Below, in pieces: positions 1-8,505 of a stretch of 64,000 nucleotides of DNA. The position numbers and the translations under genes are program-made. A model generated the notes under the pieces. It made no database searches and was not told where the DNA came from. It saw nothing but the letters and a program-made list of their open reading frames with translations. This stretch comes from Lachnospiraceae bacterium (lineage in GTDB: Bacteria; Bacillota; Clostridia; Lachnospirales; Lachnospiraceae): NCBI GenBank assembly GCA_910575565.1, contig CAJTFL010000016.1:1-64000 (forward strand), given 5' to 3'. Position 1 is the stretch's first letter. The number at the start of each line of letters is the position of its first letter.

Positions 1-84
1 GTAGCCAATTGGGCGTTCGTCCGCAACCAGCTTGCTATGGATGACAAGATGCAGGCACGCATTCTTAAATATGAACAGTATTGA
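1..84 (+). CDS. C-terminal end of an unidentified protein (cut by window edge)
   Basis: An open frame runs from base 1 to a TGA at 82-84 and gives 27 residues ending in ILKYEQY. The C-terminus is charged and looks helical. The rest of the gene lies outside the window, so no family can be assigned. No plus-strand terminator is obvious directly behind it. Confidence 0.5.
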   Translation, partial: VANWAFVRNQLAMDDKMQARILKYEQY

Positions 85-99
85 TTCTGCCATGTAAAA

Positions 100-122
100 C
101 CGGCAGCTTTGAAAACTGCCGG
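100..122 (-). terminator. Hairpin terminator of the small ORF at 142-234
   Basis: A 7-bp perfect GC-rich stem (CCGGCAG/CTGCCGG) with a 9-base loop is followed on the minus strand by TTTTA. It lies 20 bases past the stop of the 30-residue minus-strand ORF, as expected for that gene. The U-run is short, so termination may be weak. Confidence 0.5.
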
Positions 123-141
123 TAAGAAAATTTTATAAAAC

Positions 142-234
142 TTACACATTTTTCTTGACAAACCCAAAAGTTTTTTTTCCCCATTCCAAGCCGAAGATAG
201 AGATGTCTATACCATTTTTACTTTTAAAAGACAT
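142..234 (-). CDS. Small protein, 30 aa, unknown
   Basis: This short minus-strand ORF encodes about 30 residues, beginning MSFKSKNG and containing GLEWGKKTFGF. An AAGGAG Shine-Dalgarno lies 8 bases before the ATG and a hairpin terminator follows, so it has the parts of a real gene. The peptide is basic (several Lys) and aromatic with no clear membrane segment. No family is recognised. A chance ORF remains possible because of the small size. Confidence 0.45.
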   Translation of the reverse strand: MSFKSKNGIDISIFGLEWGKKTFGFVKKNV

Positions 235-266
235 ACGCAGAACTCCTTGGCCATTCTCTTTCCTTC

Positions 267-497
267 CAGAAAGATTTGGAGCGCTGCCGCTGTTCCCCCA
301 GTATTGAAGGTTTTTACCATATCTGCAGAACGCTGAGTATATCTGCGGATGACTGTATCTTCTCAGACAGTCACAAAACGGACTCTACATACCATGAATT
401 GCTGCGGCTTCTTTCTCAATGTGACGAGAAAGACCTGTCCGTATTACTTGCCACCGCCACGGCTCTGGCAGGAACTAACAGAAGCTCTGTAAATGGA
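267..497 (+). pseudogene. Remnant of an XRE-family regulator (C-terminal part)
   Basis: The frame through 267-497 reads LERCRCSPSIEGFYHICRTL and then a helical stretch with ELLRLLSQCDEKDLSVLL. This is the second half of a Lachnospiraceae-type XRE regulator: the end of the HTH plus the short C-terminal helix. The N-terminal helices of the DNA-binding domain are missing and there is no ATG or ribosome-binding site. The frame runs on past the usual end into the terminator hairpin. It is best read as a truncated relic. Confidence 0.65.
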
Positions 498-521
498 ATT
501 CTTATGCCACAAGGCAGAAAA

Positions 522-567
522 AAGCCAGCAGTACAGATAGTCTATCTGTACCGCCGGCTTTTCTTTT
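522..567. terminator. Bidirectional rho-independent terminator
   Basis: A 19-base imperfect inverted repeat (522-540 and 542-560) is bounded by A-runs on the left and TTCTTTTC on the right, so it can stop transcripts from both strands. It separates the XRE relic from the converging TetR-ended operon. Confidence 0.7.
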
Positions 568-693
568 CTGCCCTATTATATTTGTCACAGTCAGTTCCAC
601 AAACAGAGGATTGTATATTTCACTTTAACCGCCCATTACGGCTTAATAACCGTATAAACCCGTTGACCGATTCAAAGAAGATATTAAATCAAT

Positions 694-1302
694 TTAGTTT
701 TCCTTTAAATAAACAGCTTTCCATTGTTCTATTCTTTTTGTAAAATTCTTTTCCAGATAATTTACATCCCACTTTCCCTGAGAAAATATCTGCCAGAGTG
801 TAATAAGAAAAAATCCCTCTATCTCCTGTATCAGAAATTTCACATCAACCCTTGGACGAAATCCCGAAGTCTCTGCCAAAGCCATTATCTCCTCAGTTTT
901 TTTATCGCATAATTTCCGGACATGGCTGCGGACAGGATCATTAAGCTCTGGGTCTTCCTCAAAAAAGGCCCTTAAAACAAATAAAAATATAACCGGATGC
1001 TCTCTCATAAACGTGAATCTTGCCATAAACCTTTGTTGTATGATTTCAAAAAAACCGGTTGCTCCAGTGTAATGCCTCGTCTGTATTTCACAAAACTGCC
1101 TTCCTGCATTTTCCCAAAGATACAAATGAAATTCCCTTTTATTTGAGAAGTAATGGAACAACAACGATTTAGATATTCCTCCGGCATCTGCAATTTTTGA
1201 CATAGAGGCTTCCTTATAACTATTTTGCGAAAACACCTCATATGCACATCTAATAATACGCTCCTGCTTTTCCTTTGAAATGGAAAAAAATTTCTCATTC
1301 AT
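694..1302 (-). CDS. TetR/AcrR-family regulator
   Basis: A 202-residue TetR repressor. An N-terminal HTH (about residues 10-60) contains the SKIADAGGISKSLLFHYF region, and a helical ligand-binding domain follows. It is the last gene of a tight operon (MFS, ABC ATPase, ABC permease, CPBP). Its ATG lies a few bases past the CPBP stop with no clear Shine-Dalgarno, which suggests coupled translation. It belongs to the same paralogous group as the proteins at 8506-9108, 21790-22395 and the C-terminal half of 15153-16046. It probably represses its own exporter operon; the ligand is unknown. Confidence 0.9.
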   Translation of the reverse strand: MNEKFFSISKEKQERIIRCAYEVFSQNSYKEASMSKIADAGGISKSLLFHYFSNKREFHLYLWENAGRQFCEIQTRHYTGATGFFEIIQQRFMARFTFMREHPVIFLFVLRAFFEEDPELNDPVRSHVRKLCDKKTEEIMALAETSGFRPRVDVKFLIQEIEGFFLITLWQIFSQGKWDVNYLEKNFTKRIEQWKAVYLKEN

Positions 1303-1306
1303 ACTG

Positions 1307-2146
1307 TTACACCATTCTGCTTTTACAAAAATATGTTTTCTTACTGTATAAATACAGAATCCCCATTACCATAAAAATCTGCCCCACACTTATTATCAGA
1401 GTCTTGGCACTAGGGAACCGATACAGTGAAGTCAGGCTGTACATTCCCCCTAAAACCGTATTGGACCATGCGTGGAGCAAAATGGAAACCCAGATGCTTC
1501 CTGTAATTCTGTGTGCCGCTGCTAAAGTCACTCCTAAAGTAATACAAAACAGGGTAAAAGCTACAAAGCTATATGCACTCTGTGATGAGTTGGGAATGAA
1601 CCATAAAGGCAGGTGCCAGACGCTCCATACAATTCCTTCTATGACTCCTGCTGCCAGGAATGGAAATCTTTTCTGAAGTACAGGTTGGAAAACCCCCTGC
1701 CACCCAATTTCCTCCAACCCCCCGCCGTAAATCATCAATGGCATAAAAAGGATAAACAAGTACCATGGATTTCCTGTATACTGTTCTTGGAGAACACAGG
1801 CTCCAAATTGAATTGCCCCAAATAAGATAAGGATGGTAAAGCTTCTTTTCCTGCTGTCCATCCGAAAAATCTTTTTCAGAAATCCTTTCCATGTAACAGA
1901 AGCATATTTCCTTTCAACAATAAACGCTGCATAGGCCGGAGCCATTCCACATCCGGCTCCCAACAGCACATAGTACAATATCTGCATTAATTTTTCATCC
2001 AGCAGGTTCAATCTGTAAAGAACGATGATTGTCGTCTCGCTCCCCCAAGCAATCAGAAAAGAATATATTAAAAATACCCATATCATTTTTTTCTCAGTAC
2101 TACTTAATCTTTTATTGTTTGAATCTACCTTGTCCTTGCTACCCAT
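1307..2146 (-). CDS. CPBP-family intramembrane metalloprotease
   Basis: A 279-residue multi-pass membrane protein of the CPBP (Abi/CAAX-protease-like) family. The glutamate pair appears in GGLEEIGWQG, followed by HLPLWF and HAWSN, which carry the other expected metal-binding residues. Its start overlaps the permease stop (TAATG). Family members in bacteriocin or lantibiotic loci give self-immunity or process peptides. Next to a bacitracin-type ABC exporter this protein may help resist or export a peptide, but the substrate cannot be read from sequence. Confidence 0.85.
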   Translation of the reverse strand: MGSKDKVDSNNKRLSSTEKKMIWVFLIYSFLIAWGSETTIIVLYRLNLLDEKLMQILYYVLLGAGCGMAPAYAAFIVERKYASVTWKGFLKKIFRMDSRKRSFTILILFGAIQFGACVLQEQYTGNPWYLFILFMPLMIYGGGLEEIGWQGVFQPVLQKRFPFLAAGVIEGIVWSVWHLPLWFIPNSSQSAYSFVAFTLFCITLGVTLAAAHRITGSIWVSILLHAWSNTVLGGMYSLTSLYRFPSAKTLIISVGQIFMVMGILYLYSKKTYFCKSRMV

Positions 2147-2853
2147 TATATTTCCATCCTTTCAATCTTCCGGGCCATATCAAAAATGAACAGTACCCCT
2201 GCCAACAGAACCACGATTGTAACCCCCATTACCATAGTCAGGTGATTATTTATGTCTGCTGCCATATTTGCCAACAGCATACTGAGAAGAACAGCGCTGA
2301 GTACTGTTATGGAATTGGATTTTTTAATGAACCCAATCCGAATAGAGCAAAGTACAATTCCATCAGCAAGGAATGCCAGTATCAGCGTATCCCGATAAAT
2401 AAGTAAAAGGTCCATGATATACAGGCCGTTATCCACCAGAGAAAGCATGTGCCCGGTGACAGCGAATGCCAGAAAACTCCCATAAGTACATGCCGGCAGC
2501 GCTACCGTAATAAAGGCCAGAAGCAGCCCTGTCTTCACCCACACCACGATTTTCCTGTCAATTGGATAGCTGAACAGTAAAATTGCGCAGGAGCCGCTGT
2601 ATTCTTTCATCACATAGCCAAACCCCATTGCAGAAGCCAGCCCGGAAAAAGCCATAAGCGCAATCGCACCCCCTACCGCCGCTATCCCACGGTAAGAAGA
2701 AAAAAGAATCTCGGAAGCTTCAGACCTCGATTCCAGATGGGGTACCCATGCAAAAATATAAAATAACCCCAGCAAGCAGAAACATATAACCAACGCCGAA
2801 ATACAATATGGCCTGATATTCATTTTTTTAAGTTCCATTTTCAACAGATTCAC
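2146..2853 (-). CDS. ABC-2-type transporter permease, small immunity/exporter type
   Basis: A 235-residue membrane protein with about six hydrophobic segments and a short cytoplasmic N-terminus starting MNLLKMELKK. Size and layout match permeases of the lantibiotic-immunity and bacitracin-exporter group. The gene overlaps the upstream ATPase by 4 bases (ATGA), so the two probably form one transporter. The substrate is unknown. Confidence 0.85.
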   Translation of the reverse strand: MNLLKMELKKMNIRPYCISALVICFCLLGLFYIFAWVPHLESRSEASEILFSSYRGIAAVGGAIALMAFSGLASAMGFGYVMKEYSGSCAILLFSYPIDRKIVVWVKTGLLLAFITVALPACTYGSFLAFAVTGHMLSLVDNGLYIMDLLLIYRDTLILAFLADGIVLCSIRIGFIKKSNSITVLSAVLLSMLLANMAADINNHLTMVMGVTIVVLLAGVLFIFDMARKIERMEI

Positions 2854-3578
2854 GTTCTGACACCTCCACGCATAATATTGAAAAAGTAATCTTCCAGCCC
2901 CTCCGGGCAGTCTTTTCTGACCTGAGCCATGGACACCTCCTTTGCGATGGAGCCGTCTGCCAGTACACCCACCCAGTCGGCCACATGCTCTATCTCGCTT
3001 AAAATGTGGCTGGAGATAAGCAGCGCCATACCGGATTCTCTGGCCAGTGAGAGGAACAGCTCCCTCATCTGCCGGATTCCCACAGGGTCAAGTCCATTGA
3101 CGGGCTCATCCAGTACCAGCAGCTTTGGCTCATGGCTGATCGCCCTGGCAATCGCCAGACGCTGCCTCATTCCCAGGGAAAACTTCGAGACAGGCTGTCT
3201 CCCGGTGTTTTGAAGCCCTGCCCGGTTAAGTACTTCCTCAATCTTATCCACGCCGCAGCCCATGTACTGCAGATGCAGTTCCAGATTCTCCCTGGCTGAC
3301 AAATGTTCATAGAATACCGGTGTTTCAATCAATATTCCCATCTCCCGTAAAAATTCCTTGTCCTGTCCTGAAACAGATGTGCCTGAGAATATAATTTCAC
3401 CCGAATCCGGACGGAGCAGTCCTGTAATCATTTTGAAGGTGGTGGTCTTTCCGGCTCCATTCACCCCAAGAAGTCCATAGATCATACCACGTTCTACGGA
3501 CAGGTTCATTCCGTGTATCATTTCCCTGCCGTCAAAAGCTTTTGCCACATTCCGCACTTTCAGTATCTTCTCATTCAT
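2850..3578 (-). CDS. ABC transporter ATP-binding protein, BcrA-like
   Basis: A 242-residue ATPase. Walker A is GVNGAGKTT at about residues 38-46. The signature loop is SLGMRQ rather than LSGGQ, as is common in the bacitracin/lantibiotic exporter class, and Walker B is LLVLDEP. ATG codons at 3587 and 3578 both follow AGGAGGAA. The second is chosen for spacing and for the usual MNEKILKV-type start, though this is not certain. The gene overlaps the end of the MFS gene, placing it in the same transcript. Confidence 0.9.
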   Translation of the reverse strand: MNEKILKVRNVAKAFDGREMIHGMNLSVERGMIYGLLGVNGAGKTTTFKMITGLLRPDSGEIIFSGTSVSGQDKEFLREMGILIETPVFYEHLSARENLELHLQYMGCGVDKIEEVLNRAGLQNTGRQPVSKFSLGMRQRLAIARAISHEPKLLVLDEPVNGLDPVGIRQMRELFLSLARESGMALLISSHILSEIEHVADWVGVLADGSIAKEVSMAQVRKDCPEGLEDYFFNIMRGGVRT

Positions 3579-4827
3579 TGCACCCATTTCCTCCTAATTC
3601 CCTTAGAATATTTTTTGCATACAGCGCGATAAGAAAGGAAACAGCGCCTGTTCCAATCATGATAAAAGGTGTCCCTTTGGACATCTTTTCAAAGAGAATC
3701 CCGTACAGCATCTGTCCGGCAGGCTGGGCACACATGATAAATGCCATGATGCAGGCAATTACCTTGCCGATCAGATGTGCCGGCGTCTGTGTCTGCACAA
3801 CCGCCAGCATTTGTATACTGAACATGGTAGAAAATATCATTACCAGCATACCTGCTCCGGAAAGAATGAGATACTTTAAAAAATGGGTCTGCTCCGGAAG
3901 CAGCATCCCCACTCCCATCATACATGCGCAAAACGCACACAGTAAAAGAAGAGTGTATGCTTTCCCAGGGTTAAGCATTTTTTCAAAAGCAGCTGTGAAC
4001 AGCCCGCCAATAATCCCTCCCACTGCCAGCAGCCCCTGTGTAATGCCAAGAAGCTGATCTGCCATAGACAGCCTTTCTACAATAATAACCGGAATACCAA
4101 TGGTTATCATAGATGACAAAAAAAGATTGAACCCTGCTATGATAAAACAGATGCGGATAAATACAGGCTTTTTCTCCTTCAGAAACCTTGTGCTTTCCTT
4201 TATATCCTCCTTCACAATGCAGATTACTGTTTTTTCCTCTGACCGTTTATGGAAAGGAATCACAATAAAAAGCTCCATAACAGCGGACATGAGAAAGCAC
4301 AGGATACTGACCTTCAGGATACTCCCAATCCCCCGGAATCCATACAGCATACCTCCAATTACAGGCCCGATAAAGCTCGCCAGAGAACCAATCTGGTTTA
4401 CGATGGCGCTTGCCGGCAGCACTCGCTCTTTGGGAACAAGTGCCGGTATGCTGGCCTGGACAGCCGGCTGGTATGTACCAGAAATACCATACAGCAGCAT
4501 GAGAGTTACAATAAACAACGGAATCACCGGCGCCCTTCCGACAAGAACGTAAAATACCAGGATGATAAAAGCCGTAAGGAAATCCAGACCGGCCATGATA
4601 TTGCGTTTATTTACCCGGTCGGCCAGCACGCCCCCTAAAAGGGACAATAGAATCATCGGCAGCAATGCGAGGGCTGTCACGGTTCCGAACAGTGCGGATG
4701 AACCTGTTTCCTTCAGTAAATAAAGGGGCAGAGCAAAACGCAGGATTGCGTTGCCAAAAAGGGAGATAATCTGCCCTGCAACCACCAGCGTAAAGTCTCT
4801 GCCGCAGCATGTTTTTCTATGATTCAT
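3571..4827 (-). CDS. MFS transporter, macrolide-efflux-like
   Basis: A 418-residue 12-segment major facilitator protein. The loop after segment 2 carries GGVLADRVNKR, the MFS motif A. ATG at 4827 is chosen over an in-frame GTG at 4836 because GGAGG lies 8 bases upstream of it. This is the first gene of the five-gene export operon and it directly follows a MerR-type regulator gene. The promoter between them has the stretched 19-bp spacer typical of MerR control (see 4852-4882), so drug- or toxin-induced efflux is likely. Confidence 0.85.
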   Translation of the reverse strand: MNHRKTCCGRDFTLVVAGQIISLFGNAILRFALPLYLLKETGSSALFGTVTALALLPMILLSLLGGVLADRVNKRNIMAGLDFLTAFIILVFYVLVGRAPVIPLFIVTLMLLYGISGTYQPAVQASIPALVPKERVLPASAIVNQIGSLASFIGPVIGGMLYGFRGIGSILKVSILCFLMSAVMELFIVIPFHKRSEEKTVICIVKEDIKESTRFLKEKKPVFIRICFIIAGFNLFLSSMITIGIPVIIVERLSMADQLLGITQGLLAVGGIIGGLFTAAFEKMLNPGKAYTLLLLCAFCACMMGVGMLLPEQTHFLKYLILSGAGMLVMIFSTMFSIQMLAVVQTQTPAHLIGKVIACIMAFIMCAQPAGQMLYGILFEKMSKGTPFIMIGTGAVSFLIALYAKNILRELGGNGCNE

Positions 4828-4851
4828 TACAGCCACCTCCTTTCTCCATAC

Positions 4852-4882
4852 AGAGTAAGGCAGGTGGGAACCCCCAGGTCAA
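4852..4882 (-). promoter_or_regulatory. MerR-type promoter with 19-bp spacer for the MFS operon
   Basis: On the minus strand TTGACC (4877-4882) and TACTCT (4852-4857) are separated by exactly 19 bases. Between them lies a GC-rich partial dyad (CCTGGGGG-TT-CCCACCTG). An over-long spacer holding a dyad is the hallmark of promoters that MerR proteins activate by DNA untwisting. The MerR gene is immediately upstream, which supports the reading. Confidence 0.6.
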
Positions 4883-4911
4883 CAGGGGATTTTAAAAATT
4901 TTTACGGTTCC

Positions 4912-5952
4912 TTATTTCAGAGGAACCCAAACCTCATAAAAATGCTTGTCCGCCTTCTCATTCAACATGACCAGGCGGACGAAAATATACACCATTCCCC
5001 TGAATGCCGCCTGCTGCCGCAGCGCCCATTCATGGCAGGACCGGAACATCTTTTCGGGAATGGATGTGTCGTCATTATCTGCCAGCAGCGTAGTATAGAG
5101 ACATTTCCCATGCTCCAGAAACATGCCCCTGTCCCCGTTATTCGCTTTTTCGGCAGGTTTTACCACATACATTTCAGAACCCTTATATCCTGATTCATCA
5201 AAAGTGATTGCCCTGACTACATTAGAAAGAATGTCCTCTTTCTCCAGGTCAAGATGGCGCAGTACTTTTTCCTGGTATTCCTCAAAAGAGCCAACCTCCG
5301 GGAATGCTTCCCTGACACAATATGGTTTCAGCTCCCTGATTTCAAACTTGCCTTCCCCGTAAACGGCATTCCGGCAGAAATCCTTTGTTTCCTTTAGCCG
5401 TTCCTGCATTTCCTTAAGCCGCATAATCTGTTCCTGCAGACAGTCAAGCTGCTGCTGAAACAGTCTGTCATAGCCTTCTGTTCCTGTTTCCTTCAGAAGG
5501 CCCTTCATCTCAACAGGGGAGAAACCACGCTTTTTATAAAAGTCTATGGACATCAGGCGGGACATGTCATACAGGTCAAATTCCCGGTACTGGCTCCCCT
5601 GGTTTCTCTTGGGGCTGAGCAGGCCGATTTCCTCATAATAGCGCAGAGTTTCCCTGGTAAATCCCAGATGCCGGAATACGTCTTTGGTATGGTAGATTGC
5701 AGATGCCTGGTCACCGCCCCCATGATCCGCTGGAAAAAGATCCCCGTTCCCTTTCCTCTTCCTGTCATCCTTATGTTTCACCGTCTTTTTGAAATGTCGT
5801 TTATCCACAGGTTTCTCGGCAGAAACAGGCACCAGCCAGCTTTTTCCTTTCTTAACTGCGCCCTTCACCCGTCCAGCCTCACAATAGTAAGCGGCCATAC
5901 GGCTTGATATATTCCATTTTTTTGCTGCTTCCACAGTGGTCAGATAATCCAT
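4912..5952 (-). CDS. MerR-family regulator with extra N-terminal HTH and GyrI-like ligand domain
   Basis: A 346-residue protein in four parts. Residues 1-45 resemble an excisionase/MerR-like HTH (LTTVEAAKKWNIS), followed by a basic linker. A canonical MerR HTH (TRETLRYYEEIGLLSP) covers about 87-155, then a coiled coil, then a C-terminal effector domain of the GyrI/BmrR kind. ATG at 5952 has GGAG 7 bases ahead. Ordinary MerR proteins have one HTH; the added one may widen the DNA contact. It probably senses a xenobiotic and activates the MFS operon downstream. Confidence 0.85.
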   Translation of the reverse strand: MDYLTTVEAAKKWNISSRMAAYYCEAGRVKGAVKKGKSWLVPVSAEKPVDKRHFKKTVKHKDDRKRKGNGDLFPADHGGGDQASAIYHTKDVFRHLGFTRETLRYYEEIGLLSPKRNQGSQYREFDLYDMSRLMSIDFYKKRGFSPVEMKGLLKETGTEGYDRLFQQQLDCLQEQIMRLKEMQERLKETKDFCRNAVYGEGKFEIRELKPYCVREAFPEVGSFEEYQEKVLRHLDLEKEDILSNVVRAITFDESGYKGSEMYVVKPAEKANNGDRGMFLEHGKCLYTTLLADNDDTSIPEKMFRSCHEWALRQQAAFRGMVYIFVRLVMLNEKADKHFYEVWVPLK

Positions 5953-5970
5953 CACTTATCTCCAGTTCTG

Positions 5971-6017
5971 TATATTTCAGATATCTGAAATATATCCCTG
6001 TTTCTTATTCCTGTCAA
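5971..6017 (-). promoter_or_regulatory. merR promoter overlapped by a 24-bp perfect palindrome
   Basis: TTGACA (6012-6017), a 17-base spacer and TATATT (5989-5994) make a near-consensus promoter for the MerR gene. A perfect 24-bp palindrome at 5971-5994, centred on CAGATATCTG, covers the -10 box. Its placement suggests a repressor site, most simply autoregulation by the two-HTH MerR protein. Confidence 0.65.
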
Positions 6018-6062
6018 TACCTATATATAGCTCAGGTCATCCGGTATTGATAGCCCAGCCCT

Positions 6063-7754
6063 TCATTTTTCTACTCGCGGCAGTTCCAGTTCTTTTTGTT
6101 CGATCGTATTCGATAGATACCGAAATGTTCCATCCGGGAATGGCTGGACTACAATCTGATTTGTGAAAGCATAATCTGAATTGTAATCGATCCAGACTCC
6201 GTCCACATAAAGTGTGATTGTTCCATCCTCACCCTGTTTGTAATCTACCACTTCCCCAAAAGGCGGAAACTGCCTTGCAAATATCATTTCATATTCATAG
6301 CTGTCCACATCAGCACGGTAGCCGCAATGCTCCCTCAACTGTTCTACGGATACCGGAAAACAGGTCGTCATAACACGTTCATATATTTCTGCCGGTATCA
6401 ACCCGCCCTCTGTCTTAAAAGGTTCATCTGTGTATATTGGATATATGTCCTCAAACATGCATGGCATTAAAATCTCTTCCACGTTGCTGGCGTCCCAGTT
6501 TGTCACAAGCATATTATAGTTCACAAAGCTAAGCCCATATATGTACTTTTTTGTCAGCTCCCTGCATTCATCCGACAAAGGTTTTACCCTGTAATACTCC
6601 CTCAGATTTCCATGTGCGATTGTTTCCGTATTTGTATAAATAAAATACCCTTTTTCTGTCAGCCTTATCTCTTCCAGATCATTGCTCCCAAAGCCTTTTA
6701 TCTCCGGTACGCCGCCTTCCCCCCAGCCTACCGACACATAAAAGGACTGTATTTTCCCGTTTCTATGAATAAATGTCAGCGCACCTATGTTCCCATCCAT
6801 GTATACGCTAAACACGGTAACCATTGCATCCCTTCCGGAAACATAAGCAGAATAGAAATCCTGCATTTTTTGATAGTTTTCCATATTCATGTCATCAGAA
6901 ACACTCACAAGTCCCTGTTCGCCCAACCGCTTCACTACTTCTTTCCTCTGTTGCTCCGAAAAACCCTCAATGCGGGAATACTCTGTTTCAGGATACACAA
7001 TTTCAGCCTCCTTATAAAGCTCCCTGCACTGCTCTGCCGCTGACATTGCCTCGTCCCGCAAATTCTGTTCTTCTTCGGTTGTCAAAATACTGACCGGTTC
7101 TGAAGTCACGATAGGGAAAACTCCGTCTGATTCCTCATCTTCCCCTGCCCCTGCGGCTTCGACTTCATCAATCAAACGCCTGCGTCCCTCCTGCATCCGC
7201 TTTTTGGCATCTTCAGACCAGTTCTCTTCCGCATATTCCCGGAATGGAACCAGCGTTTCCTTTCCCTCCTGTACAAAGGGATAAAACAGTTCCCATGTTT
7301 CGTTTCCCGAAGAAATTTGTGCAACGAATTTTGTTTCTATCCTTTCCGATTCCGGCTCACTGTTCATTTCCACGAGATATCCATTGATGATTTTCCCTGC
7401 AGCCTCCTTCTCCCCAGGCGATTCCAGTTCATCCCTGGCCTGCAGCATCCCCCGAATCAACGGGTCATCGATCGGTTCCCTGACCCGCTTCCAGTCTGCC
7501 TGGAATGTCATTCTCCGAACCACATATCCATCCTTTTTACTCTCTTCCGTGACAAAGACCTCACAGTTCTCCAGGTTATAACGTCCCTTCTGGAATTCCT
7601 GCATAATACTGGTTACCTGCTCCGCTATTTCCGAATCACAGCTGTCAACAAACGCTTTCTCTTTCGAGCATCCCGCCAGACACATGACTGTCATAATTAT
7701 GATTATCCCGAATTTAACCCCTGCTTTGTTCAATTTCCTTTTACTCCTTTTCAT
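6063..7754 (-). CDS. DUF6070-like secreted lipoprotein, copy 1 (long form)
   Basis: A 563-residue protein with a basic N-terminus, a hydrophobic stretch and a lipobox (CLAGCS), so it is exported and lipid-anchored. The C-terminal two thirds match the proteins at 31518-32780 and 36670-37917, with shared features such as LTEKGYF and ECREL. I assign it to DUF6070 from memory of that Lachnospiraceae family; the function is unknown. ATG at 7754 lies inside the end of the HAD gene (14-base overlap), so translation is probably coupled. This copy has about 140 extra residues near the N-terminus. Confidence 0.75.
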   Translation of the reverse strand: MKRSKRKLNKAGVKFGIIIIMTVMCLAGCSKEKAFVDSCDSEIAEQVTSIMQEFQKGRYNLENCEVFVTEESKKDGYVVRRMTFQADWKRVREPIDDPLIRGMLQARDELESPGEKEAAGKIINGYLVEMNSEPESERIETKFVAQISSGNETWELFYPFVQEGKETLVPFREYAEENWSEDAKKRMQEGRRRLIDEVEAAGAGEDEESDGVFPIVTSEPVSILTTEEEQNLRDEAMSAAEQCRELYKEAEIVYPETEYSRIEGFSEQQRKEVVKRLGEQGLVSVSDDMNMENYQKMQDFYSAYVSGRDAMVTVFSVYMDGNIGALTFIHRNGKIQSFYVSVGWGEGGVPEIKGFGSNDLEEIRLTEKGYFIYTNTETIAHGNLREYYRVKPLSDECRELTKKYIYGLSFVNYNMLVTNWDASNVEEILMPCMFEDIYPIYTDEPFKTEGGLIPAEIYERVMTTCFPVSVEQLREHCGYRADVDSYEYEMIFARQFPPFGEVVDYKQGEDGTITLYVDGVWIDYNSDYAFTNQIVVQPFPDGTFRYLSNTIEQKELELPRVEK

Positions 7755-8412
7755 CCTCGAAATCTGTATCTGGTAAAGGGGCATCCCTGAAATCTGCTAT
7801 GTAAAGATCCGCCGCCTGCTCCATCTGCACCCTGTACCGGGCAGAATATTTGTCATATACAGCGCATACCAGCATTCCGGCCTGCTTCGCGCTTTTGACA
7901 GCCGGCAGAACATCCTCGAAAACCAGACAGCGTTGTGGGGTCGCCCCTAACCTCTGCGCCGCAAGTTCAAATACATCCGGATACTCTTTCCCACGTTTTA
8001 CTTCATCCGTGGAGCAGAGAATATCAAACAATCCCAAAACAGAATTATGTTCCAGACAGGGAAGAAACAATTCTCCTGGCAGCCCTGTGGCAACCGCCAG
8101 TTTCACGCCACGTTTTTTAAGCTCGATAAGATATTCCAGGGCGTATGGCGACAGTTTCACATGATGGGCATATTCATAAACGGCCATCTCATTCCATTCT
8201 CTGATGATATCCTCCGATTTTTCGGAAAGACCAAATAAGTCTATTGTATACTGCGCCGCTTCCTCAAAGCTGCGGGCACAGATTTCAGTCACATAGTCTG
8301 CCGGAACCAGCAGTCCACGCTTCTGCAGATAACAAATGTCAATCTTCTCCCAGACATCCATCGAATCAAGCAGTGTACCATCCAGGTCAAAAATCACGGC
8401 TTCAAACCTCAT
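7741..8412 (-). CDS. HAD-family hydrolase, beta-phosphoglucomutase-like
   Basis: A 223-residue HAD phosphatase. Motif I is FDLDGT near residue 9, motif II is the T of VATGLPG, the motif III lysine lies in KRGKEYPD, and motif IV is VFEDVLPAV. Length and cap position fit the beta-phosphoglucomutase/phosphoglycolate phosphatase subgroup. GTGAGGAGG precedes ATG 8412. It is transcribed ahead of and overlaps the lipoprotein gene; no functional link is apparent. Confidence 0.85.
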   Translation of the reverse strand: MRFEAVIFDLDGTLLDSMDVWEKIDICYLQKRGLLVPADYVTEICARSFEEAAQYTIDLFGLSEKSEDIIREWNEMAVYEYAHHVKLSPYALEYLIELKKRGVKLAVATGLPGELFLPCLEHNSVLGLFDILCSTDEVKRGKEYPDVFELAAQRLGATPQRCLVFEDVLPAVKSAKQAGMLVCAVYDKYSARYRVQMEQAADLYIADFRDAPLPDTDFEDEKE

Positions 8413-8505
8413 ATTTGTCCTCCTCACATAAAAACGCGGCTGGAATATCAAACAGGAAATGAACTGCCATGCACAAATCCATTATGTTTCTCTCCACAAT
8501 GCAGC

